Assembly (NCBI GenBank): GCA_028274465.1
Contig: CM051456.1
Location: 2,977,545-3,041,544, forward strand
Length of the DNA: 64,000 bases
Origin: Plantago ovata
Taxonomy: Eukaryota; Streptophyta; Magnoliopsida; Lamiales; Plantaginaceae
Direction: 5' to 3'
This document shows positions 26,375-35,968 of the stretch, one piece after another; within the stretch, counting starts at the first letter, position 1, and each line of letters begins with the position of its first letter. The translations under genes and the position numbers were made by a program. The notes beneath the pieces were generated by a model, which saw nothing but the letters and a program-made list of their open reading frames with translations, ran no database searches and had not been told where the DNA came from.

Positions 26375-27501
26375 AGTGGAAGTTTGGTTTGATTAGCTCG
26401 ATTATCCTGTTTGGGTTTCCTGGTCTTCTCGGTTCCTTACGTTTGTTTAAATGGAGCTATAGTATCTATAATTATTTGAAGGACAGTATATTTCCAAATA
26501 AGCGCTCTTGTATGTTTGCGTAGCAAAGGTGAAGAAGCACATAATGAGCCCTGGCGAGCAAGTTTTTATGTACTTTACTAGAATCTTTCAGTTGGTCTCT
26601 GGCTATACCTCTCTTTTTCATTATTTATTGGCAAGTACCCGCAGCAGAGTTATGTGTATGTTTGTATTTATAAAGTGCGAATTATTTTTTTCATTTCAAG
26701 AATTCCTGGTTTTCTTGCAGAAACTACGTCTTTTGTTAGCATGAAGCTGCATTGAATCATATTGCAGCCGTTGAACTTGTTGGTAACCTGTTTCATTTTT
26801 CATCTGTGTGTCGTTTTTCTTCTTATTTTGAGGTGTTGAATGATTTGATGTGCGTAATTGCTGAAGAAAGTTTTTGATTGATGTCGTAACATCACCCATC
26901 GCCTTTGCTTTGAACTCTCATGTTATCGACACTTGCTTCATCATGCGTTTCTTCAGGTTTGGAAATTTTTGTATATACTGTTATTGATGGCCAACTAGCA
27001 TAAAGTTGCATTCTTGTTTGATTGTATGTTGATGATCAAAATTATGAACAAATTTTTGTACGAAATCCATGAATACATTAATGTGATCCAGATCAAAATT
27101 ATTGTACGAATTCAACAAATAAGCATCAACAAATAATGAACAACTGAATTGTTAATTGTTCTTCAATAGAAGTGAAAAACAGCATTGGTAAGAACATGAG
27201 TCAGGAACAATGCAATGGACCAGCTTGGGAGATCAAAGAAACCTGGAGTCCTCACGCCTCTGATTCGGGGATGCTGCTCTTTCAAGCCCCTCAACGTGCA
27301 ATAATGGATCAAGATGTGCAATCCATTCAGAGTCAATCGCCAGTATAACGGATCAAGTTAAACAACACATAAAAGCAGCAATGGTTGTGCTCAGTCTGTG
27401 AAGGACGAAAAAAAGGAAAGAAAGTTGCACAGGGCTTAAGTTCATGAAGAAAACAAAAAATGGAAAGAACAGGCAAGTAACATAAACTATAAGATCAGAT
27501 C
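26375..27501. other. 3' region between VHA-D (+) and the CNL gene (-)
   Basis: It holds the VHA-D 3'UTR and the convergent 3' flank of the resistance gene. No gene is recognised. Confidence 0.5.
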
Positions 27502-27533
27502 AATGCAAGCAAGCTTTCAAGTTCAACAGATGG

Positions 27534-27612
27534 AGAAATAAGGTGGTTTAGTAAGTTTGTATAGTACTAGTGTAGGAGTAGTCGTAATATTTGTCGTTTA
27601 AAAAAAGAAAAA
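27534..27612. mobile_element. Short poly(A)-tailed retroinsertion with 32-bp direct repeats
   Basis: A 79-bp insert ends in an A-rich tail (TTTAAAAAAAGAAAAA) and is bracketed by a 32-bp direct repeat (27502-27533 and 27613-27644, one mismatch) containing AAGCTTTCAAGTTCAACAGA. This is the signature of target-primed reverse transcription. Its 3' end (GTAATATTTGTCGTTTAA) resembles the insert at 39746, so both probably come from one LINE family as strongly 5'-truncated copies. It sits in the probable 3'UTR of the CNL gene. Confidence 0.7.
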
Positions 27613-27702
27613 AATGCAGGCAAGCTTTCAAGTTCAACAGATGGGAATGTGTATACCTGATCATGTAAGTTACAGCAGTGCCTGCAAGTGAATAGCATGG
27701 GC

Positions 27703-30700
27703 TCAGTTTTGCTGATAAACGTACTTTCCGTCCATCTTCACACATGGAATGCCAGATATCTTAGGCCAATATTCTCCTCTATCTCTCATACACTTTGGAC
27801 TCAAAAGCGCACATTGACTTATCTCCAGATTCCACAGCATTTCCAGTAATCGCTCACTCGGCAAATCATTCAGTTTCCCACAGTTGGTTATGGATAGATG
27901 CCGCAGTGAGGTCAGATTTTCGAGCACCTTTGAAAGAGAACTCAGCTCCTGGAATCTAGCAATAGAAAATCTTATCAAAGATGCAGGGAAAATGTTCTCC
28001 TCACCAAGTAACTTGAGGTCTCTAAATCCACCACAGATAGAGAATTCGGTGAGAGAACGAAGTCTTTGTAGACCCCATTCTGCCAGAGGCTTAAACTTCT
28101 TAGAATCCCAGATTCTAATTGATGATAAATTTGGTGGCAAATCATGTGCTGGAAACGATTCGAGCTTGGGACAACTCCTTATCTCAAGTGATGCAAGGGA
28201 TGTCATACTTTTCATCTTAGCAGGCAAAGACTTGAGTTTTACACAATCGTCAATTGAAAGGACCCTCAGTTGTCGTGGCAAGGCAGTTTCTGGGAAATGC
28301 CGGAGTGTAATGCATTTGGACAGGTACAACTCGACAAGATTTGAGAATCCGTTCAAGCGATGGAGAAGATCATCAAAGTTCTTGCCTTCGCATAAACTAA
28401 GTTCCTCTAGAGTAACTTTAATGTCTTCAGGAAACATTGCATCAGAAACAGGATCCAGATGGGTGCAATTTTTGATCGAAAGTTTCTTAAGGTCTGTGGG
28501 AAACTTAGTTGTCCCCCATGCTCTCAGAGACGAGCAATCCTTAATTTCAAGTCTTTCGAGGTGAGTGACATTACTCGGCAATGACTCGAGGGCAGTGCAA
28601 GAGAGTATCTCGAGGCGTTTAAGCATAGGAGGGACACCGCCTTCTGGAAAGTTGACAATGCCAGAACAGTTCTTTATGATCAGCTCTTTTAGTGAGCTGG
28701 GGTTGATTGAACTATCTGGAAGGGCCTCCAAACTGGCACATTTGAACAATTCTAGAACCTCAAGATTGCATGGCAGTTGCATCTCCCCTTTTCCAATGGA
28801 CACAAGTTGTGAACACTCTGCAATAACGAGGCGCCTTAAGCGGGTAAGGTGATTGATTTGAGCATCATTAGGCCACAGTGAAAGCAAGTCACTACAGGCA
28901 CAACACTCTAAGACCTCAAGTGCTGACAAAGAATGCAGTAGTCCTGTAGGCATATGAGTTATCCCTGGAATAGACTCGATTTTCAAATAACTTAAAGTTT
29001 CGAGATTGTAAAATCTCTCCAACACCACTTTGTTGCATTCCTCGATATCTAATCCTTGAAGAACTGGAAAACTCAATGGAGAAACATCGGTTAGTTTCTG
29101 ACATCTGAGAATTGCAAGCTGATGAAGTCGTGGAAACTGCACGCACGCTTCATCACCATCGAAACATGACCATTTCTCCCATGCCGGCATGTCACTAAAT
29201 CTGAGGATTTCCAGTTTAGGGAATGGAACTTTTTTCTTATCATCCCCGTAAAACTCAGCCCCAATGCATTTGATTTTAGGCATCTCTCTAATATGCAGCT
29301 CTCTAAGTTCCAGCAGCTTCCCTAAAGGTGGTAAAGATGTGCACTCGGTACAGCTTACAAGTACCACTGTTGACAATTTGCGAAATAATGGATCTCCAAC
29401 CCAACTCGGGAAGTTCAGACCTCCATAGGAACCAATCTCGAGCTTCTTCAGGTTTGCATGAGGTTCTAGCAGGTTTAATACCTCTTCCTCTAAACTTTTA
29501 TTGCGTGAATTGTCAATACCACTTCCCCACAACAACTGTAACTCATCAAGGTCATTTTTCAATCTTAGACTCGCCACCTTTACATCCTCTTCATCAGCTA
29601 CATTCTGTAATTCCTGAATGGAAAGCTTCCCCCCAAGACTCAGGTGCTCTAATTCCTTCAGTCCAAAGCCACCAGCTTTGCTCAACACAACTTTTGGCAG
29701 TGTTTGAAGGTCTTTCAAATCCCCAATTTCAACAGGCATATCTCTGAGAAGATCAGTACCGGAGATGTCTAGATGGCGCAACTTTTCGAGATTCCCCAAT
29801 GTACGCGGCAAGTTACGGATACAGCGACAGTTACACAGAGACAGGGTCTCTAAATTGTAGAGATCACCCACAGAGTCAGGCAACACTACAATAGAAGTGC
29901 CAGAGAGATTCAGGTACCGTAGATGTATCAAGTTGCAGATTGTATTTGGCAGCTCAGTTATGAAATAGCCACTTAGAGACAGCACTCTCAATCTGTGCAG
30001 TTTTGGCACCAGTTCAACTAAGATCTTGTTCGATAAGTGAAATGGAGGCCAAACATGTGAGTTTTGAACAGGCATTGGTAGGAATGTCCTCAAACCTTGG
30101 ACTTCAGTGAAAGCTCTAAATTTTCTGAAAACTTCATATTCATGGCGAAGGAAGGAAGTGTGACGAACCTTCTCAGGTAATCGGTACTCCAGGTTCGCAT
30201 GCATTTTCTCATCTAGGCGATAGCATGTCCCTCCAGCAACAAAGTGAGCCAAGTCATTTATGAGGTCGTGCATCACAAACAAGGATTCACAATTACTTAA
30301 CCTTTGGAAGAAGGACCTCGAAAGTAGCTCATCAAAGTAGTCCAGACCTAATTCTTCCTTGGTCCTACCGTCTTGTGTTTCAAGAAAACCTTCCCCCATC
30401 CATATCAGCACCAACTCATTCTTATCGAATTCATAGTCCTTTGGGAATATGCAGCAGTAAGCAAAAAGATGTTTCAGAGGTGAAGGAAGATGGTGGTAGC
30501 TTAACCTTAAAACAGGAAGAATCTTGTTTTCTTCCGGTAAACCTGGCAAATCCCATATCTTACTGTTTAGGACAGCATCCCACCCTTCCTTACCTTTAGA
30601 TGCTAAAATCCCCCCAAGTGTCTTTGCAGCCAAGGGCAAACCTTTACACCTTCTCGCTAGTTCCTGACCAACTTCTCTAAATTCTGAATTTTCATTTTCA

Positions 30701-31773
30701 ATTTCACTGAGGGATTTACCGGAATGTAGGGACAACAAAGCTAGGCAATCATTGTCAGTCAACAATTTCATATGGTAAGCTGTTCGAGGAGCACCCACCA
30801 CTGATGGAATGGTATCGTTACGAGTTGTAACAATAATTTTGCTTCCAGGAAGCCCAAACTGGAAAGGACGCAAAAGAAGATCCCACGTTGCATTGCTCTC
30901 ATTCCAAACATCGTCAAGAACAATGAGGAACTTGCTCTTCGATAACTTGTCCTGTAATCTCACCTGAAGAATGTCCAAATCCATGTTCTCGCCATCTATG
31001 TCAGTAACTGCCTTGAAAATTGTTTTGGTGATCTTAGGCACATCAAACTCTTCAGAAACACAAGCCCAAGCCTTCACGTGAAAGTTTTCCTTCACAACCC
31101 TATTGTTATAAACTAGTTGGGCAAGTGTGGTCTTTCCAATGCCACCCATTCCAACTATCGGAATGACAGAAAAATTTTGGCCTGCCTCATGCCGGACTAA
31201 CATATCTAGTATTGCATCTCGATCATCATCTCTCCCATAAACATGTGACTCAAGTACCAAAGACGTCGTCAACCTCATTATTACCGATGATCGGTTAGAC
31301 CCTCCTGGCAGATTGTCCTTCAAGCCCAACTCAATCTTTTGCTTCACAACATACTCTAGTCTTTCTGTAATCTCCTTAATCTTGGACATCACTTTATAAT
31401 TTGATTTTAGCCTACTCGGTGCAAATCTGCTGATGGAGGGGATGCATTTCAATAGTCCATTTGTTCTATGGTAATCGTCCTCCCACTTTGATTTTTGGAT
31501 CATGTACCGAGTTGATATCTCGTCCAACACATCACCCAAGTCATACGCCAAATCCCTGAGGTTCTCCAGCCATACTTTCACAGATTTATCCAAAAGCTGC
31601 TTTTCCTCAGCATCATCAAGCGCCGCTTGAATGATGTTAAAGCTCTGGCCTAACTTCTTGAAATGACTTTCAATTTTCTCTCGGCGGGCCAAGGCCTTCA
31701 TTGCTTCAGAGCTCAATTGCTGAAACAGTACTTGAATGAATGCAGACAGGAAGATTTCCCCCACTCCAGTCAT
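27703..31773 (-). CDS. CC-NBS-LRR (CNL) disease resistance protein, RPP13-like 1 type
   Basis: One exon codes for about 1356 residues. An N-terminal coiled coil (DDAEEKQLLDKSVKVWLENL) is followed by the NB-ARC domain: P-loop GMGGIGKTT at about 208-216, kinase-2 FLIVLDDVW at about 282-290, RNBS-B GSKIIVTTRN, GLPLA at about 378, RNBS-D with CCIFPKDYEF, and MHD at about 501-503. Some 20 leucine-rich repeats of the long R13L1-like type follow to the end. All ATP-binding motifs are intact, so the protein is probably functional as an intracellular immune receptor; the recognised pathogen cannot be told. I chose ATG 31773 (MTGVGEIFLSAF) over the in-frame ATG at 31824 because a good acceptor (GTTGCCAG at 31796) and donor (CAG|GTATTG at 31893) suggest a 98-bp leader intron covering the latter. 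It stands alone, without a paired NLR. Confidence 0.95.
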   Translation of the reverse strand: MTGVGEIFLSAFIQVLFQQLSSEAMKALARREKIESHFKKLGQSFNIIQAALDDAEEKQLLDKSVKVWLENLRDLAYDLGDVLDEISTRYMIQKSKWEDDYHRTNGLLKCIPSISRFAPSRLKSNYKVMSKIKEITERLEYVVKQKIELGLKDNLPGGSNRSSVIMRLTTSLVLESHVYGRDDDRDAILDMLVRHEAGQNFSVIPIVGMGGIGKTTLAQLVYNNRVVKENFHVKAWACVSEEFDVPKITKTIFKAVTDIDGENMDLDILQVRLQDKLSKSKFLIVLDDVWNESNATWDLLLRPFQFGLPGSKIIVTTRNDTIPSVVGAPRTAYHMKLLTDNDCLALLSLHSGKSLSEIENENSEFREVGQELARRCKGLPLAAKTLGGILASKGKEGWDAVLNSKIWDLPGLPEENKILPVLRLSYHHLPSPLKHLFAYCCIFPKDYEFDKNELVLIWMGEGFLETQDGRTKEELGLDYFDELLSRSFFQRLSNCESLFVMHDLINDLAHFVAGGTCYRLDEKMHANLEYRLPEKVRHTSFLRHEYEVFRKFRAFTEVQGLRTFLPMPVQNSHVWPPFHLSNKILVELVPKLHRLRVLSLSGYFITELPNTICNLIHLRYLNLSGTSIVVLPDSVGDLYNLETLSLCNCRCIRNLPRTLGNLEKLRHLDISGTDLLRDMPVEIGDLKDLQTLPKVVLSKAGGFGLKELEHLSLGGKLSIQELQNVADEEDVKVASLRLKNDLDELQLLWGSGIDNSRNKSLEEEVLNLLEPHANLKKLEIGSYGGLNFPSWVGDPLFRKLSTVVLVSCTECTSLPPLGKLLELRELHIREMPKIKCIGAEFYGDDKKKVPFPKLEILRFSDMPAWEKWSCFDGDEACVQFPRLHQLAILRCQKLTDVSPLSFPVLQGLDIEECNKVVLERFYNLETLSYLKIESIPGITHMPTGLLHSLSALEVLECCACSDLLSLWPNDAQINHLTRLRRLVIAECSQLVSIGKGEMQLPCNLEVLELFKCASLEALPDSSINPSSLKELIIKNCSGIVNFPEGGVPPMLKRLEILSCTALESLPSNVTHLERLEIKDCSSLRAWGTTKFPTDLKKLSIKNCTHLDPVSDAMFPEDIKVTLEELSLCEGKNFDDLLHRLNGFSNLVELYLSKCITLRHFPETALPRQLRVLSIDDCVKLKSLPAKMKSMTSLASLEIRSCPKLESFPAHDLPPNLSSIRIWDSKKFKPLAEWGLQRLRSLTEFSICGGFRDLKLLGEENIFPASLIRFSIARFQELSSLSKVLENLTSLRHLSITNCGKLNDLPSERLLEMLWNLEISQCALLSPKCMRDRGEYWPKISGIPCVKMDGKYVYQQN

Positions 31774-31894
31774 TTTGCTGTTTTTTCTCCCTTTTCTGGC
31801 AACATGGTAAAGTTGAAGAATCAAGACAATATTTGATTCTCATAATATGAATCAACAATAATAAATGCAAACAACGTCATAGACTAACAATACC

Positions 31895-33921
31895 TGATCG
31901 ACGTCTACATTCAGCCGAATGTATAGTGTCATAACAGATATTAGAATCACACTTGAGAGGCTAGTAAATTTCTAAAGATTGTATTGGCAACAGGGTAATA
32001 TTCACGAATCACGACAAAAATAGATTCAAGTGATATGATGCACAAAGAATACAACATTTTTCCCACTTATTCTTTACATCCATGCACAAAGATAAGAACT
32101 TTGAGAATCTACAAATAAGCAAAGCAGTTTGTTTACTCACAGAGCTCAGCAGCCATGTTCTGTGCAACAATTAAAGGAATAGGGTACGTGCAAATGGAAA
32201 ATATTTAACACCACGAGCTTCAAGTATGCAAGAAGATTGGGGCAGAATTTTCTTTTCAGACCCAACCAAACCAACCATCAAAACAGATACCTTAAGACTG
32301 TGACTAAAAGATCCTTACTCTATGATCCATATGTCATTTTCCAGATCTGAGTCTGGTTATTGCAGGACTCTATCTTAGTTACCCATTGACCATACATCAA
32401 CAAATAAAAGAAAAATTTGGCAGAACCTTGAGGGGTGAAAACTGAAGTTCAAAACCAGCAGGAAAAGAAGATCAATTTACTCTTATAATACACTCAATTT
32501 CTGGGAAAAAATGTTAGCTTTTGTGCAGAAAAGATGGGCAAAGCCTGAGATTTTTGCAAAGTGAGTGCAGAAAAAATCAAGTCAAAGGCATTTCCCAAAC
32601 ACTCAGAAACACGAATAACAATACTACAGCAAAGATTTAGCCTAGAGTACTGAATTCATCCAACAAGACATTTACATCAAAGCTATAAAGAAATATTCAC
32701 ATGCTACCAAAGCTATAAAGGTTAGCTTTTATGCAGAAAAGTTTGAGTTGAAGGCTTATCCCAAACACTCATAAACTGCTGTGCTGCTGTAAGCTAGAGC
32801 AAGCAAATAACCCATGACATGAATGGCATTTACACGAAGGCCAGCAATAAAAATTCACATATACTACCAAATAACATAAAAAGTGAGTAACTTACAGCTT
32901 TGCAGCAAGCTTGAGGGGCCGAAAGTAACTACTGTTTATGTTTAACTGTTGATCGTCTCTTCTTTCTTCAGAATGAGTAGGCCTACTACAAAGTAACAAC
33001 ACCCAATCAATAATTATTACCCAAACAGTTAACCGTTTCATATGCGCACAGAAATGTAACTTCATGCAAGAAATTGAGTTCTTGAAATGCAAGAAAATTG
33101 CAAGAATGTAATGTGGATTTCATTACCCACACAAGCAAAAAATTTACTTACAGAAATTTGAAGGGCTAAGGTGTTGTTTTTCCTCGTTTCCTCTCTCTCT
33201 CTCTCTCTTTTTCCTTGGAATAACTGAAAAATGATTGGTGTTTTTGTCTAATTGTCTTGCCAATAATGAGTGCAAGAGCTGGGCAAATAGTAGTAGTGGA
33301 TTCAAGTCTTGGTCTTTCTCTTTATTTATTTAGTTTTTATCCTTTCACTTTGCAACTTGCAAGTCAACTATATATGCAACCTGCAAGAATATTCTGGGAA
33401 ATTTCAGGTTAACTTCTCCTGATTTTGATTCTTAATTTGCTATTTCAATGTTTAAGTCTGATGATATTTATATTCGGCTTTCGGATAAATTTATTTGGAG
33501 AAAACTATGTCCTAATCTCTTCATCCAATTCTTTCATAATATCATTTCATTTATCACTTTTTCGGTATGTTTTGAGATTAATATGAAGTTAAATCGAAAA
33601 AAAACAACAAAAACAATTGTGAACCCTAAACTAATTTCATGTTTCTTTACTATGAGACAGATCAGTATGCACTGTACAGTACTTGATTAATGAAGGTCAC
33701 ACAACAACTCATTCTAAAATGAAGTTGATCTTCTTTATTAGCACTAAAAAACAATGTGCCAAAGAAAAATGATGTCTTAATGTTTTGTGCATTTAAAGAA
33801 AAGAAAAAAAAAGGGAGAGAGAATGGAAGAATTGAAAAGGCTTAATCATTCACCATATCAAGTTACAACCTTTTCAGTGTATAAAGATGCTAAGTAGTAA
33901 GCTAGTACAAATAATCCATGC
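31895..33921. other. Upstream region of the CNL gene
   Basis: It holds probable leader sequence and promoter of the CNL gene, a diverged direct repeat (separate entry) and a (CT)n run near 33190-33208. Past 33420 it is AT-rich. No further gene is recognised, and no separate paired NLR. Confidence 0.45.
32515..32875. repeat. Diverged direct repeat upstream of the CNL gene
   Basis: About 32515-32708 and 32724-32875 share, in the same order, TTAGCTTTTGTGCAGAAAAG / TTAGCTTTTATGCAGAAAAG, TCCCAAACACTCA(G/T)AAAC, GGCATTTACA or ACATTTACA, and AAATATTCACATGCTACCAA / AAAATTCACATATACTACCA. The second copy has deletions. It is a local duplication of noncoding 5' sequence. Confidence 0.65.
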
Positions 33922-34560
33922 CTAGAAGCTAACAAAAATCTGGAAGAACAAAAACAAAAAGAACAGAACATATATTCCCTGATGCAAATCAGGAACTGAA
34001 CAAGTAGCTTTTGAAGCAGTGTAAAAGTAATAGTAAGGATAGGTGAAGTTCCTCTGCCCCATGGTAGGTGGCAAATTATCAGAGTCTGGAGGACTAGTGT
34101 AAATGAAAACCCTTGGAGGCGGTGGACCGCCTGTGCTACTGGCCGATGCTGGTGGTGTCGGTGGGTGGGACACCGGCCGTGGTGAAGGCGGTGGGCGGGA
34201 TCCTGCGACCGGAGGTGGTGGCAGGTCAGTATAGTACGGGTCGACTGGTGGCTGGTGGTTCTGCGATGGAGGCTGTGAACTTGGACTTGGTGGTGTTAGA
34301 GTTGGAGGTATTGGTGTAAGAACTGGAGTTGTCGGTGGTGTTCGACTTGGACTTGGTGGTGTTGGACTTGCACTTGGACTTGGTGGTGTTGGACTTGCAC
34401 TTGGACTTGGTGGTGATGAGCATATGACTGGACAGCTACCGCATTCGCTAATGCATAACATGCCTTCGGAAGGGACGTTTGTTTGGCATTCGGATTTCGA
34501 CGTTAGGAGGAGGAAGAGCATAAAAAGAATCCAGTTTTGGAGTGTTTTTGCAAATTCCAT
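33922..34560 (-). CDS. Short extensin-like hydroxyproline-rich glycoprotein
   Basis: 212 residues in one exon. A signal peptide covers about 1-25 (LFMLFLLLTSKSECQ). A Cys cluster follows (CISECGSCPVICSSPP), then a Pro/Ser-rich domain with SPSASPTPPSP repeats and PPPP or PPSP blocks, a conserved tail TYPYYYFYTASKA, and a strongly hydrophobic C-terminus (YVLFFLFLFF) that fits a GPI signal. The layout of signal peptide, CGxCPVIC, Pro-rich domain, YPYYYFYT and hydrophobic end matches a known group of plant HRGPs of the cell wall and plasma membrane. A wall role is inferred; enzymatic function is not expected. A TATA box lies about 90 bases upstream. Three near-identical tracts encoding SPSASPTPP invite length change. 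Confidence 0.85.
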   Translation of the reverse strand: MEFAKTLQNWILFMLFLLLTSKSECQTNVPSEGMLCISECGSCPVICSSPPSPSASPTPPSPSASPTPPSPSRTPPTTPVLTPIPPTLTPPSPSSQPPSQNHQPPVDPYYTDLPPPPVAGSRPPPSPRPVSHPPTPPASASSTGGPPPPRVFIYTSPPDSDNLPPTMGQRNFTYPYYYFYTASKATCSVPDLHQGIYVLFFLFLFFQIFVSF

Positions 34561-34650
34561 TCTGTTCTTTCTGTTTCTACATGCATAGAACTATATAGAA
34601 GTTGTGTCTTGAAAGTGAAATGTGTGTCTTTCTTGGTTATGCAATATGAG

Positions 34651-34659
34651 TTTATATAG
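34651..34659 (-). promoter_or_regulatory. TATA box of the extensin-like gene
   Basis: On the minus strand TCTATATAAAC lies about 90 bases upstream of the ATG at 34560, a canonical plant TATA box that predicts a leader of about 60 bases. Confidence 0.7.
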
Positions 34660-34662
34660 AGG

Positions 34663-35968
34663 AATGCCTTTGAGGATGGAATGTTTGCTTTATTATGTAA
34701 CACACCGGAGTGTAAGAACACAGATGAAGCAATACATCCCACTTTTTTCTGAAAGTGCTTATAAAGTTTGAGTAAACTTGCCTCCCATAATGATTGTTTG
34801 TTACATAATTACATTGTTACCAAGATTATGTGAGTTTTAGATAATGGAAAGCTTAATGAGTGTGAAACTTTGATGCCAAATATATTGTTAAAAGAGCATA
34901 TAATTAATTTGCTTAGACAATGTAGCAGACAAACAGTGTATATTTGCAGATAATATCACATTAGAAAGTCAAGTGAATGACACATTTTCTTGCTGGCCTT
35001 TTGACTTCACTATGTGCAAGAACTGTTCTGTGTTGGAAAATTTAATCCAGATAGCATTTACTACATAATATAATTTCCCTGTTTTGAGGGCATAATCTGT
35101 TTATCTCCAATTTGAGAATGGATTAGAGAATCCAAAGCAGATTTTCAACTTACAGTTTTGTGCTTTTCTCTGGACACAATCCATCTTTGATGGCACTTTA
35201 TGCTTTTTTTTAAATTTTATTTATATTTGGATATGCTTTTCTTATGCAGAAGGACTTTTGAATCATCCTTTTTGGCCTCAATCCCAAGCAAAGAATGTCT
35301 CATCTTCCAAGTAACACACCATGTTCTACTTCAGGAGAACTGTTTTCTTCATCTCAGCCGAAATCAAGAAACACTACCGCTAATAAGATGCTGTGATGGT
35401 AAAGTAGATCAAATGTAGCTCGACTCGTGGATGAAGCAGTGTGAGTTCTTTGGTCAAAAGAATTGCCAAATGACATTGCACTGCTGAGTTCTAAGAACAC
35501 TTTTTGCCTAACACCAGGACTGTGTTATATTATCATACTTGTACATATATACCTTAGATAAAGAAACCTGTTTCTGTTGCACGCATGTGGAAATTTCGTT
35601 AGGACGAGCAGTAGAAGGAAATATCATAGAAACGTGGTTTAGGTAAGAACTCGCAGCAGTCTGGAAGAGACAATCACATGACTGACCAAATCCTGTGCAA
35701 TAACAGACATTGAGTGAAGGGTCAAGCACATGAGAAATCTACTTAACAGTATTGAAGGTCAGGAGAAGATGAGAATCACTATTCTAGGCCAGAATTTCTG
35801 GCATGTCCTAGTTTTGAGTTTTAACAAAGAATAAGCAGTATGATGCACATTACAAGCACAATTTTCATCTGAATATATTTTCAAGCCTTACTTCGATTCG
35901 ATGCAAAAACAGACGAATAGAATGCTCAATTATAAACAACCTAAGGACTCCCATGCAGGTGGACTTGA
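34663..35968. other. Intergenic plus 3' flank of the kinase gene
   Basis: AT-rich promoter-side sequence of the extensin-like gene and the 3' flank of the kinase gene. No coding segment is recognised; the short ORFs lack family features. Confidence 0.45.

Noticed and set aside
27884..30599. Several plus-strand ORFs up to 226 codons inside the CNL gene
   Set aside because: They are antisense to a 1356-codon NBS-LRR ORF whose motifs are unmistakable.
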